A stretch of 64,000 bases of DNA. Source: Planctomycetota bacterium. Its GTDB lineage: Bacteria > Planctomycetota > UBA1135 > GCA-002686595. The translations under genes and the position numbers were made by a program. A model generated the notes under the pieces. The model worked only from the letters and a program-made list of their open reading frames with translations, was not told the origin of the DNA and did not search any database. Shown piece by piece: positions 8,340 through 15,698 of this stretch; the stretch's first letter is position 1; each line of letters starts with the position of its first letter. Location of the stretch: contig JABABA010000005.1 of the NCBI GenBank assembly GCA_014238415.1, positions 58,161 through 122,160 on the forward strand. Direction: 5' to 3'.

Positions 8340-10334
8340 ATGTCGCTTTCCACACGCATCACCTTGACCCTCGTCATCGTCGTAGCGGCCTTTGCCGTAC
8401 TCGATGGCTGGGTGGTTCAGCGTGTATTTGGCGAGCGGTTTGATGCCCTTGAAGAGAGCAGTGCCTTGACGGACATGGATCGGGTCAGGCAAGCCCTTGA
8501 ACAAGAAGTGCAGCAGCTTGCGAATCTGACCCACTCGTTGGCTGGCGCACCCTCATTGCGTAACGGAGGAGAGGGCGGAATGCCCAGGGCGGAGGAACTC
8601 ATCGCCTTGGACCTGGATGTCTACATCTTGCTGGGTCCGGCTGACCGAAGACAGAACCGCCCGGTGCTACGCTCCCGGATAGAGCTGCCAGCTGAACGGG
8701 ACGATGCACAACTCACCAATTTCCCAAGAGCGAGCTGGTCTGGCCAGCACCCGCTGCTGACCGGAGATCTCAAGCCTCAACAAGACAACGAAGCCCTGCG
8801 ATCTGGCATCCAGCTGACCGAAGCTGGCCCAATGCTACTGGCTGTGGACCCGGCCTGGTCTCCAACTGGTGATGCTCATGATCAGATCCTGATCACCGGC
8901 CGCTTCCTCTCCTGGAATCGCATTGCCCGTCTGCGCGAACGAACAAAAGTTGAGTTCCAGGTCTGGCAGCTGGACGGCCAAGATCAATTGCCCAAACACA
9001 TTCTCGAGCGCCTGCCCCAGGTCACGGGTTCCCCCACACCCCACTTGGAACAGGGTGACGAGAACCTCTTGGGCATGAGCACTTTTGACGATCTGCGCCA
9101 AAGACCTCAGCTGTTGATTGAGGCAAGACTGCCGCGAACCATCAGCGCCGAAGGACAAGCCGCCGTCACTTTCGGACGGATTTCAGTTCTCACCGGCGCC
9201 GCGGTGCTGGTCCTGGCCCTGCTGATTCTCCTGCGGCGCATCGTGCTCAATCCTCTGGCTGCCCTGACCGACCATGCGGAATCGGTGGGCAGCACCGAGA
9301 ACATCAGCCTGCGCATGAACTCACAACGCACGGACGAACTTGGGCGCCTCTCGGGAGAGTTGGACTCGATGCTCGACAAGTTGGTGGAAGCACGTGCTGC
9401 CCTGGTGGACGCCGCCCGCACCGCAGGCAAGAGCGAAGTGGCAACGGGAATTCTGCACAACGTAGGCAACATGCTTTCGGGGATAGGAATCTCTTCAGAC
9501 GAACTGAGCGAGTCTATTGAGCTACTGGGGACCGATGACCTCAGCACCGTGGCTGCTGCCCTGGAAGAACATGCCGCAGACCTGGAGAGCTACCTATGCG
9601 AAGACCCCCACGGCAAGCACCTGCCTCCCTTCGTGCAAGCCCTGGCCGAACAACAGACCACCCAGCGAGATCGCCTGCGGCGAGAGTTGCGCTCCCTGCG
9701 TCAAGGCCTGGAACATGTGGCCGAGTTGGTCCGCGGACAACAGCAATTCACCCAACGAGGCAGCTTGACGGGTGAGTTCGACCCCAGTGCTCTTATGGAA
9801 GAGGCATTGCGGCTGGTGGAGCAAAGTCTGGGCCAGGATCCAGAGCTTGAGATCTTGCGCTTTTTCGATCCCAACCTGACCTCGGTGCCAGGAGACCGCC
9901 ACCGCACCCTCGACATCCTGGTCAATTTGATCCAAAACGCCTTCCAAGCCATGGAAGGACAGGTCGAGCCCCGGACTTTGATCCTGCGCACTCACCAGGA
10001 AAAGACCATCGCTTGTCTGGAAGTCGAAGATTCAGGGCCTGGCATCGACTCCGCCCATCTAACCCAGGTCTTTGCCCCGGGTTTCACCACTCGCAAGGAT
10101 GGTCACGGCTATGGCCTGCACACCGCTGCCAACGCCGCCCTGGAAATGGGTGGGCACCTTGAGGCCCACTCATCCAGCTACGCCCAGGGTGCTGCTTTCC
10201 AGCTGCAACTGACAACTCAAGATACTCACGCTCGACAATCAACTGCACAACATATCTCTGTCGCTATACCTGAAACCGTGGCTCCATCTGGAGCGCCCTA
10301 TGGAATACACCAATCGAATCCTAGTCGTGGATGA
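8340..10334 (+). CDS. Membrane sensor histidine kinase
   Basis: 664 residues. One membrane helix lies near 8-28, then a periplasmic sensor region of about 240 residues (CHASE4-like by layout), a second helix near 280-298, a HAMP domain (about 300-352), a phosphoacceptor region and an HATPase domain. The acceptor His is at about residue 373 in ILHNVGNML, typical of the LHNVGN kinase subfamily. ATP-lid motifs are clear: N box LVNLIQNAF, G1 EDSGPGID, G2 GHGYGLHTA. The sensed signal is unknown. The response-regulator gene starts inside the last 35 bases, so they form a coupled pair. Confidence 0.88.
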   Translation: MSLSTRITLTLVIVVAAFAVLDGWVVQRVFGERFDALEESSALTDMDRVRQALEQEVQQLANLTHSLAGAPSLRNGGEGGMPRAEELIALDLDVYILLGPADRRQNRPVLRSRIELPAERDDAQLTNFPRASWSGQHPLLTGDLKPQQDNEALRSGIQLTEAGPMLLAVDPAWSPTGDAHDQILITGRFLSWNRIARLRERTKVEFQVWQLDGQDQLPKHILERLPQVTGSPTPHLEQGDENLLGMSTFDDLRQRPQLLIEARLPRTISAEGQAAVTFGRISVLTGAAVLVLALLILLRRIVLNPLAALTDHAESVGSTENISLRMNSQRTDELGRLSGELDSMLDKLVEARAALVDAARTAGKSEVATGILHNVGNMLSGIGISSDELSESIELLGTDDLSTVAAALEEHAADLESYLCEDPHGKHLPPFVQALAEQQTTQRDRLRRELRSLRQGLEHVAELVRGQQQFTQRGSLTGEFDPSALMEEALRLVEQSLGQDPELEILRFFDPNLTSVPGDRHRTLDILVNLIQNAFQAMEGQVEPRTLILRTHQEKTIACLEVEDSGPGIDSAHLTQVFAPGFTTRKDGHGYGLHTAANAALEMGGHLEAHSSSYAQGAAFQLQLTTQDTHARQSTAQHISVAIPETVAPSGAPYGIHQSNPSRG

Positions 10335-11085
10335 TGATTCATCGATCCACGAAGCCTTCGCCAAGATTCTGACCAGCGACAACAGTTCGCAAGAATCACT
10401 AGATGCCGCGCGGGCCGCATTCATGGGAATGTCTGACAAACAGTCCAAGTGCAGCTCTGACAAGTGTGAACTGCTACATGCCCACCAAGGCGAGGAAGCC
10501 ATTGAGGCCGTCAAACAGGCTGTCGCAGCGGGCACGCCTATCGACCTGGCCTTTGTAGATGTTCGTATGCCCCCGGGCATGAATGGAATCGAAACGGTCC
10601 GGCATATCTGGCAAGTGGCGCCTATGACCGAGATCGTGCTCTGTACCGCCTGGTCGGACTACAGCCATGAAGAAACGCTGCAGGCCTTGGGACACAACCA
10701 TCGACTCCTGATCCTGAAGAAGCCCTTCGAGTCCATCGAAGTGCGGCAGATGGCGCTGGCTCTGCATGAAAAACGCCGGGCGGCGGAACAGGAGGCTATC
10801 CTGATTGAAGATCTGCAGGCCGCATCAAGAGAGACCAAGTCCTATGCGGCATCACTTGTGACAGCCAACCGAGCTCTCTCTCTTTCAAAAAAGGCGATGG
10901 ACCACGCGACCCACCTGAAAACCCAAGCCCTCGAAGAGTTGACCTTGGAACTCCGCGACCTGATCGAGACTGCGATGGGACAGTTTCTTGCTACGAATGA
11001 CCCTCAAGAGATGGAGCAAGCGATCAAACAGGCTCAGGCCCTGCTGGCCCGGGCTGAGGAGGCCAACGGGCACTCGCAGGCTTGA
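10300..11085 (+). CDS. Response regulator with receiver domain only
   Basis: 261 residues. The receiver domain has the acidic pocket VVDDD near residue 10, the phosphoacceptor Asp in FVDVRMPPG near residue 90, a conserved Thr in CTAW and Lys in KKPF. There is an insertion of about 35 residues after the first helix containing two cysteines (KCSSDKC), which moves the phosphoacceptor later than the usual position 55. The C-terminal 110 residues are a long charged coiled coil with no DNA-binding or enzyme domain. It overlaps the kinase gene by 35 bases. Output is probably through protein-protein contact. Confidence 0.82.
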   Translation: MEYTNRILVVDDDSSIHEAFAKILTSDNSSQESLDAARAAFMGMSDKQSKCSSDKCELLHAHQGEEAIEAVKQAVAAGTPIDLAFVDVRMPPGMNGIETVRHIWQVAPMTEIVLCTAWSDYSHEETLQALGHNHRLLILKKPFESIEVRQMALALHEKRRAAEQEAILIEDLQAASRETKSYAASLVTANRALSLSKKAMDHATHLKTQALEELTLELRDLIETAMGQFLATNDPQEMEQAIKQAQALLARAEEANGHSQA

Positions 11086-11121
11086 AGGCCACAATCTAGA
11101 ACCCCTTCTGCTCTGGGAACA

Positions 11122-11369
11122 TTGTCCACATTCTCACACCAAAACTAGGGAAAGCACTTAGAACGAACTCCCTATGTGCCTGATGGAGCCGAGCCTACCC
11201 GGTGTCCCCTAGTTGAAGTTCTAAGTCCTTAGCCCGACGAGGGTTACAGTGACTCATTGCTCGCCCAATGACTGCAAGCCTACTCGTGTTGGGAGGAGTG
11301 CATAATTCCTTGGCCTGTTCTGGCCAACTTCGGAGCCTCACCCACCCAGTTCTCCCCAACTTGTCCACA
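11122..11369 (+). other. Two TTGTCCACA boxes (DnaA-box-like), 239 bases apart
   Basis: Exact, same-orientation copies of TTGTCCACA at 11122-11130 and 11361-11369. This 9-mer is the DnaA-box form known from high-GC actinobacteria. No AT-rich unwinding tract or dnaA/dnaN neighbour is present, so an origin is not established; these may be titration or regulatory sites. Confidence 0.3.
11143..11327 (+). ncRNA. Candidate structured RNA with pseudoknot-like repeats
   Basis: AACTAGGG (11143-11150) pairs with CCCTAGTT (11207-11214), and ACTTAGAAC (11156-11164) pairs with GTTCTAAGT (11218-11226). The order is A-B-A'-B', so the two stems either form a pseudoknot or alternate as a switch. Next come CCCGACGAG pairing with CTCGTGTTGGG around an inner TCATTG/CAATGA stem (about 11233-11293), then a perfect TTGGCC/GGCCAA hairpin (11310-11327). 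It could be a small RNA or an lptB leader. No family match is claimed, and no transcript evidence exists. Confidence 0.35.
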
Positions 11370-11599
11370 TGGGAAGTCCTATTTCACAGGGTGAGAATTC
11401 TATCAAGCCTAAGTCACTCTCAACGCTAGGGTTCGGACAGCTCTACTAGACAAGATCTTGACCCGTTGAAACTGTCTGATCTCACAGTCAGGTTGTTCTC
11501 AATTCCTCGTTTCCCGATCACTTGGAAAGCAACACACGCCTGCCAGTGGCACAGTGCAGACGGCCTTCCAGGGCTGCTGGCCTGCTAGACTCTCCCTGC

Positions 11600-12352
11600 G
11601 TGGAAAGAGCCCTGCTGGAAGTCAATGGCCTGACCAAGAGCTATCGTCGGCGACGGGTGGTGGACGGGGTCAGCTTCAAGGTCGACGCGGGAGAAATCGT
11701 CGGCCTGCTGGGTCCCAATGGAGCGGGCAAGTCCACCAGCTTTCGCATGACCATTGGCCTGATCGTGCCAGACGCGGGCCAGGTGAGCATCAGCGGAGTC
11801 GACTGCAGCAAGGCCCCCATGTACCGCAGAGCGCGAATGGGAATGGGATACCTTCCCCAGGAGACAAGTGTTTTTCGCCAGATGACCGTACGCGACAACT
11901 TGCTGGCGGTATTGGAGGCCATGCCCATCTCGCGCAAGGAGCGCTTCGCCGAAGCCCATCGGCTCATGGCTGAACTTGAGCTTGAGCACCTGGAAGACAA
12001 CCTCGGAGAAATCCTCTCTGGAGGAGAACGGCGCCGCTTGGAACTTGCCCGTGCCCTGGCCACCAAACCCAAGGTACTGCTGCTGGACGAGCCCTTTGCC
12101 GGAGTCGATCCTATCAACGTGGAGGAAATACAGGCCCTGGTAGATCGCCTGCGCGAGCAGGGTCTGGGGGTCTTGATCACCGACCACAATGTGCGTGAGA
12201 CCCTGCAGAGCACTGACCGGGCCTACATCATCTTTCGCGGCCAGATCCTTCGTCACGGAGACGCCTCCCAATTGATCAGAGACCCAAAGGTGCGCGAGGT
12301 CTACCTGGGGCACAAGTTCGATTTGGACCTGGAGGCCAGCGATCAAGCCTGA
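11600..12352 (+). CDS. lptB: LPS export ABC transporter ATP-binding protein LptB
   Basis: 250 residues, close to the 241 of E. coli LptB. Walker A GPNGAGKST, signature LSGGERRRLELARAL, Walker B VLLLDEPFAGVDP, switch His in ITDHNVRETL and the Q-loop GYLPQE all match LptB specifically. It powers extraction of lipopolysaccharide from the inner membrane through LptFG and the Lpt bridge, which implies an outer membrane. I chose GTG at 11600, which gives VERALLEVNGLTKSY and a normal length; the frame is open upstream to a TTG at 11522, but that extension is not ABC-like. A TAGACT lies eight bases before the GTG. lptA and lptC are not adjacent. Confidence 0.92.
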   Translation: MERALLEVNGLTKSYRRRRVVDGVSFKVDAGEIVGLLGPNGAGKSTSFRMTIGLIVPDAGQVSISGVDCSKAPMYRRARMGMGYLPQETSVFRQMTVRDNLLAVLEAMPISRKERFAEAHRLMAELELEHLEDNLGEILSGGERRRLELARALATKPKVLLLDEPFAGVDPINVEEIQALVDRLREQGLGVLITDHNVRETLQSTDRAYIIFRGQILRHGDASQLIRDPKVREVYLGHKFDLDLEASDQA

Positions 12353-12356
12353 TGTT

Positions 12357-12370
12357 CCTGGACTGCCAGG
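12357..12370 (+). terminator. Small hairpin after lptB
   Basis: CCTGG-ACTG-CCAGG, a 5-bp stem starting five bases after the lptB stop, without a T-tract. Weak. Confidence 0.2.
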
Positions 12371-12410
12371 CTGGAGACCCATTGGATCCGAAAGCAGAGG
12401 TTGCAGGGCC

Positions 12411-12439
12411 TTGAGAGATGCAAGTCCCACAGCTATCCT
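12411..12439 (+). promoter_or_regulatory. Sigma-70-like promoter for etfBA
   Basis: TTGAGA (12411-12416), 17-base spacer, TATCCT (12434-12439). It would give a leader of about 80 bases before etfB. Well-placed, but by pattern only. Confidence 0.5.
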
Positions 12440-12526
12440 CATCGCCTCCATAATCGGCCCCGACAGTTCTTGCAGAGACCATTCCCGGCTGACCCCCTAC
12501 GCCCCATCATTTCCCCTCTGAGCGCC

Positions 12527-13279
12527 ATGAACATAGTTGCCTGCGTCAAACGAGTTCCCACCACAGAAGCCGTGGTCAAGGTTGCCGATGGAGGCACATC
12601 CCTGGACGAGAGTGGCCTCTCCTACATGATTTCCTTCTATGACGAACTGGCCATGGAAGAGGCGGTTCGCACCAAGGAAGCCCAGGGGGGTGAGGTCACA
12701 GTTCTGACACTGGGCCCCAGCGAGGGCACCAAGGAGATCCGTGAATGCCTGGCCAAGGGCGGCGATCGCGCAGAACTGCTAGCCGACAGCAACTGGCTCT
12801 CCCGGGACTGCCGCGCCAGCGCCAAGGCTCTGGCTGCCAAACTCAGCGACCTGGGTGCTGATGTTGCCTTCATGGGCCGCGTGGCCACGGATAGGGACAA
12901 CGCTGCGGTGGGGCCGATGGTCGCCACCTACCTGGGTTGGGCTTGCGTCACCGATGTGGTCTCACTCGAAATCGCCGAGGACAAGGGCACTGCCAAACGC
13001 GAAACCGAGACGGGCATTGAGACCATCGAGTTCTCCCTGCCTGCGATCATCACATGCAACAAGGGCCTCAACGAGCCACGCTACTCCAACCTCAAGGGGA
13101 TCATGGCTGCTAAGAAAAAACCCCTCGAAGAGAGTCCTGCAGAATTGGTGGACAACCAGGCGAATGTGATCGCCCTGACGCCCCCTTCGCCCCGAGCGGA
13201 AGGCCGCATCCTGGGTACCGGACCAGATGCGGTGCCGGTCCTGATCGATGCGTTACGCAACGAAGCCAAGGTCCTCTAA
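12527..13279 (+). CDS. etfB: Electron transfer flavoprotein beta subunit
   Basis: 250 residues starting MNIVACVKRVP, the family N-terminus. Further EtfB signatures are DELAMEEAVR, VTVLTLGPSEGTKEIRECLAKGGDRAELL and GRVATDRDNAAVGPMVATYLG (AMP-binding region), and the C-terminal MAAKKKPLEE resembling the recognition loop. With EtfA it forms the FAD/AMP heterodimer that accepts electrons from acyl-CoA dehydrogenases and passes them to ETF:quinone oxidoreductase. The frame is open about 125 bases upstream, but ATG at 12527 gives the family length. etfA follows after 13 bases. Confidence 0.94.
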   Translation: MNIVACVKRVPTTEAVVKVADGGTSLDESGLSYMISFYDELAMEEAVRTKEAQGGEVTVLTLGPSEGTKEIRECLAKGGDRAELLADSNWLSRDCRASAKALAAKLSDLGADVAFMGRVATDRDNAAVGPMVATYLGWACVTDVVSLEIAEDKGTAKRETETGIETIEFSLPAIITCNKGLNEPRYSNLKGIMAAKKKPLEESPAELVDNQANVIALTPPSPRAEGRILGTGPDAVPVLIDALRNEAKVL

Positions 13280-13292
13280 TTCCCAAATCAAC

Positions 13293-14234
13293 ATGAAACC
13301 CATCCTCGTCTTCGTTGAACTCACCGCTGGTGCACCGCGCCGTGCAAGCCTGGAAGCCCTCGGAGCCGCGCACGCCACCGGGGCCGAGACCATTGCCATT
13401 TTCGCTGGCGAAGGGTCCAATTCCGCAGCCTGCAAAGGCGCCCATAAAGCCATCGCCCTCTCAGGCGATGCCTCAAGCTCCGATGCCCTTGCCAGCGCCC
13501 TTGCTGAAGCGGTCAAGAGTAATGACTGCGGTGGATTCATGGCAGCCGCCAGCAGCGCAGGCCGCGATCTGGCCCCGCGGGTTGCCGCACACCTCGATGC
13601 AGTACTCTTCAGCGATTGCATCGAAATCACCGCCGCAGACGATCAACTCAATGCACGTCGGCCCTGGTTGGCGGGCAAGGTCATCGCAGATCTGGCCTCC
13701 AGCGCCAATGTTTTTTGCGCTACGACACGTCTAAACGTGTTTGCCTCAAGCGAAGAATCCGGGCCTGACACCTGCGATGCAGCTGCCATCAGCGCAGAAC
13801 CCAAAGCCCGGGTGGTTTCCGTGGAAGCCAAGGCAAGCGCGCAACTGGATGTCCAGGAAGCGCCGGTCGTGATCTCTGGCGGACGTGGAATGGGCGAACC
13901 AGAACAATTCAGTCTGCTCGAAGGACTTGCCGCTGCCTTCGGTAATGCAACCGTGGGCGCCAGTCGCGCAGTGGTGGACGCGGGGTGGCGACCCCATGCC
14001 GAGCAGGTAGGCCAGACCGGCAAGACCGTCTCACCCCAGCTCTACTTTGCGGTGGGCATTTCGGGAGCCATCCAACACCTGGCTGGCATGCGCACCAGCG
14101 GTGTGATTGTAGCGATCAACAAGGACGCGGAAGCACCGATCTTCAAGGTAGCGGACTATGGCATCGTTGGTGACGCCCTGGAAATCCTACCAGTGCTGAC
14201 CGAGGCGATCCAAGAGATCAAGGCTCAGGCTTGA
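13293..14234 (+). CDS. etfA: Electron transfer flavoprotein alpha subunit
   Basis: 313 residues. The C-terminal FAD domain is clear: [50 protein letters not shown] and [22 protein letters not shown] cover the classical ETF alpha signature. The N-terminal half is the divergent alpha/beta domain. Partner of etfB 13 bases upstream. It is a likely electron sink for the FadE enzyme at 1.1-3.5 kb. The gene converges on a sulfatase whose stop is 15 bases away, with no obvious terminator between. Confidence 0.94.
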   Translation: MKPILVFVELTAGAPRRASLEALGAAHATGAETIAIFAGEGSNSAACKGAHKAIALSGDASSSDALASALAEAVKSNDCGGFMAAASSAGRDLAPRVAAHLDAVLFSDCIEITAADDQLNARRPWLAGKVIADLASSANVFCATTRLNVFASSEESGPDTCDAAAISAEPKARVVSVEAKASAQLDVQEAPVVISGGRGMGEPEQFSLLEGLAAAFGNATVGASRAVVDAGWRPHAEQVGQTGKTVSPQLYFAVGISGAIQHLAGMRTSGVIVAINKDAEAPIFKVADYGIVGDALEILPVLTEAIQEIKAQA

Positions 14235-14249
14235 ACCTGGCCGGGAGCA

Positions 14250-15662
14250 TTACTTCTCCCCTCCTCCATAGCCACTGGCACGTATTGCTTGATCCAAAGC
14301 GGGCGGTAGCTCAATCGGCTGATGCGGGTATTGATGTTGCTCGGAGACAAGTTGGATAGTTCTTAGTTCAGCCTGTAGGGCTCGCAAGAGCTCTGGGCCC
14401 AGCCCCTGACTCAAATCCCGCTGAGGATTGCGCTCTTCTTGATCCCGATCGAGATCGAACCAAACCGTGTCGCCGGTGACTTCGTTCCAAACCAACTTGC
14501 CCGAGCCACTAATCACGCTGCGCATGCGATTCTGATCCGCCAGCAGTTCACTCAGGGCCGCCCTTGGGGCACCACCCTCCCCCTTGGCCAGGGGGGCAAG
14601 ACTGACGCCTACGAATCGGTTGCTGGGAGGTAACCCGGAGAGTTCCATCAGAGTCGGGCCCAAGTCCACCATGCGCGAGAGGTCCTCAACCACGACTCCA
14701 GCAGGCAGCTGACCCGGCGCCCGGATTACCAGCGGGATATCAATTGCCTCCCCATACAGGGTACGCCGATGACCCTTGCCCCCGTGGTCAAAGAACTCCG
14801 TGCCGTGGTCACTGGTCACCGCCACGATCGTGTCATCTGCCAAATCCAGATCATCCAACAGATCAAGCATGCGCTTCACATGGGCGTCACACCACATGAT
14901 CTCTCCGTCATAAAGCGCAACCAACTGGTGAAGATCCTTTTTCTCCATGGTGCGGTTGATGCGCTGGTCAAAGAAGAACTCGCGACCGTCGACGAATCCC
15001 TCGTAGCCAGGATCACTAAAACGCGCATCAAACGGATTGGGTGGCACAAAATCGAAGTGCGCATCCCACAAATGAACGAAGAGAAAGAAGGGCTCTTGAC
15101 CGTGCTCTTGCAACCAGGCCGACGCCGCGTCCACCACTCCTGGGTTGGTAACACCGTGGTGCGAGCGCCGATGGGCGGCTGGATCTCCAGCCCACTCTCC
15201 CACGCTTTGTCCGTCCATGCTTGCAGCCAGATCGGGCACACAAAAACGGTACTCATCAAAACCCTGACCCAATCCAAATGCCGGGTGCAAATAAGGGCCC
15301 GCAAAGAAACCACCGGTACCATAGCCCGCAGTCTGAAAACGCTCGGCCAAGGTGACTATTCCTTCGGGCAGGGCATTGTCCGTCCCATCCACACAACCGT
15401 GCACGGAATCCGGCAAGGAGCTGAACATGGCCGCGTGAGCCGGCAAAGTCCAAGGAGCGCTTGAGATGTGCCGCGCAAAGCGAACTCCCTCAGCAGCCAG
15501 GGCGTCAATGGTTGGCGTTGTGTTGCGCTCATAGCCATAGCACGACAGGTGATCTGCACGCAGCATGTCAATGGAGATCAAGAGCACACTGGGCTGGCGT
15601 TGCTCCACACCACAGGCGACAAGGGCAGGCAAGAGGATCATCGGGACTGTGCGCAGCATCAT
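14250..15662 (-). CDS. Lipoprotein sulfatase-family hydrolase (Thr type)
   Basis: 470 residues. Lipobox LVAC with Cys17, then the alkaline-phosphatase-superfamily sulfatase fold: metal-binding ISIDMLRADHL, nucleophile region SSAPWTLPAH with Thr72, and later VTSDHGTEFFDHGGKGH carrying the second metal Asp-His pair. There is no C/S-x-P-x-R sequence for formylglycine, so Thr72 is the probable nucleophile, as in phosphoglycerol transferases and related enzymes. It may therefore be a phosphodiesterase or transferase rather than a true sulfatase. Anchored to a membrane on the periplasmic side. Last gene of a four-gene minus-strand operon, 36 bases after the GT39/TPR gene. Confidence 0.85.
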   Translation of the reverse strand: MMLRTVPMILLPALVACGVEQRQPSVLLISIDMLRADHLSCYGYERNTTPTIDALAAEGVRFARHISSAPWTLPAHAAMFSSLPDSVHGCVDGTDNALPEGIVTLAERFQTAGYGTGGFFAGPYLHPAFGLGQGFDEYRFCVPDLAASMDGQSVGEWAGDPAAHRRSHHGVTNPGVVDAASAWLQEHGQEPFFLFVHLWDAHFDFVPPNPFDARFSDPGYEGFVDGREFFFDQRINRTMEKKDLHQLVALYDGEIMWCDAHVKRMLDLLDDLDLADDTIVAVTSDHGTEFFDHGGKGHRRTLYGEAIDIPLVIRAPGQLPAGVVVEDLSRMVDLGPTLMELSGLPPSNRFVGVSLAPLAKGEGGAPRAALSELLADQNRMRSVISGSGKLVWNEVTGDTVWFDLDRDQEERNPQRDLSQGLGPELLRALQAELRTIQLVSEQHQYPHQPIELPPALDQAIRASGYGGGEK

Positions 15663-15698
15663 CAGCAGGATACGGAGTCAGAGAACAAGAGGTGAGGC

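Larger units (their letters stand above)
11086..11599. other. 514-base gap before lptB, no protein gene seen
   Basis: No reading frame here looks like a gene. The stretch holds interleaved inverted repeats, two further hairpins and two direct copies of a DnaA-box-like 9-mer, listed separately. A -10-like TAGACT at 11586-11591 ends eight bases before the chosen lptB start, with no good -35. Confidence 0.6.

Noticed and set aside
14276..14288. TGGCACG followed by TTGC, sigma-54-like
   Set aside because: Only two bases separate the halves instead of four, and it lies inside the end of a gene pointing the other way.
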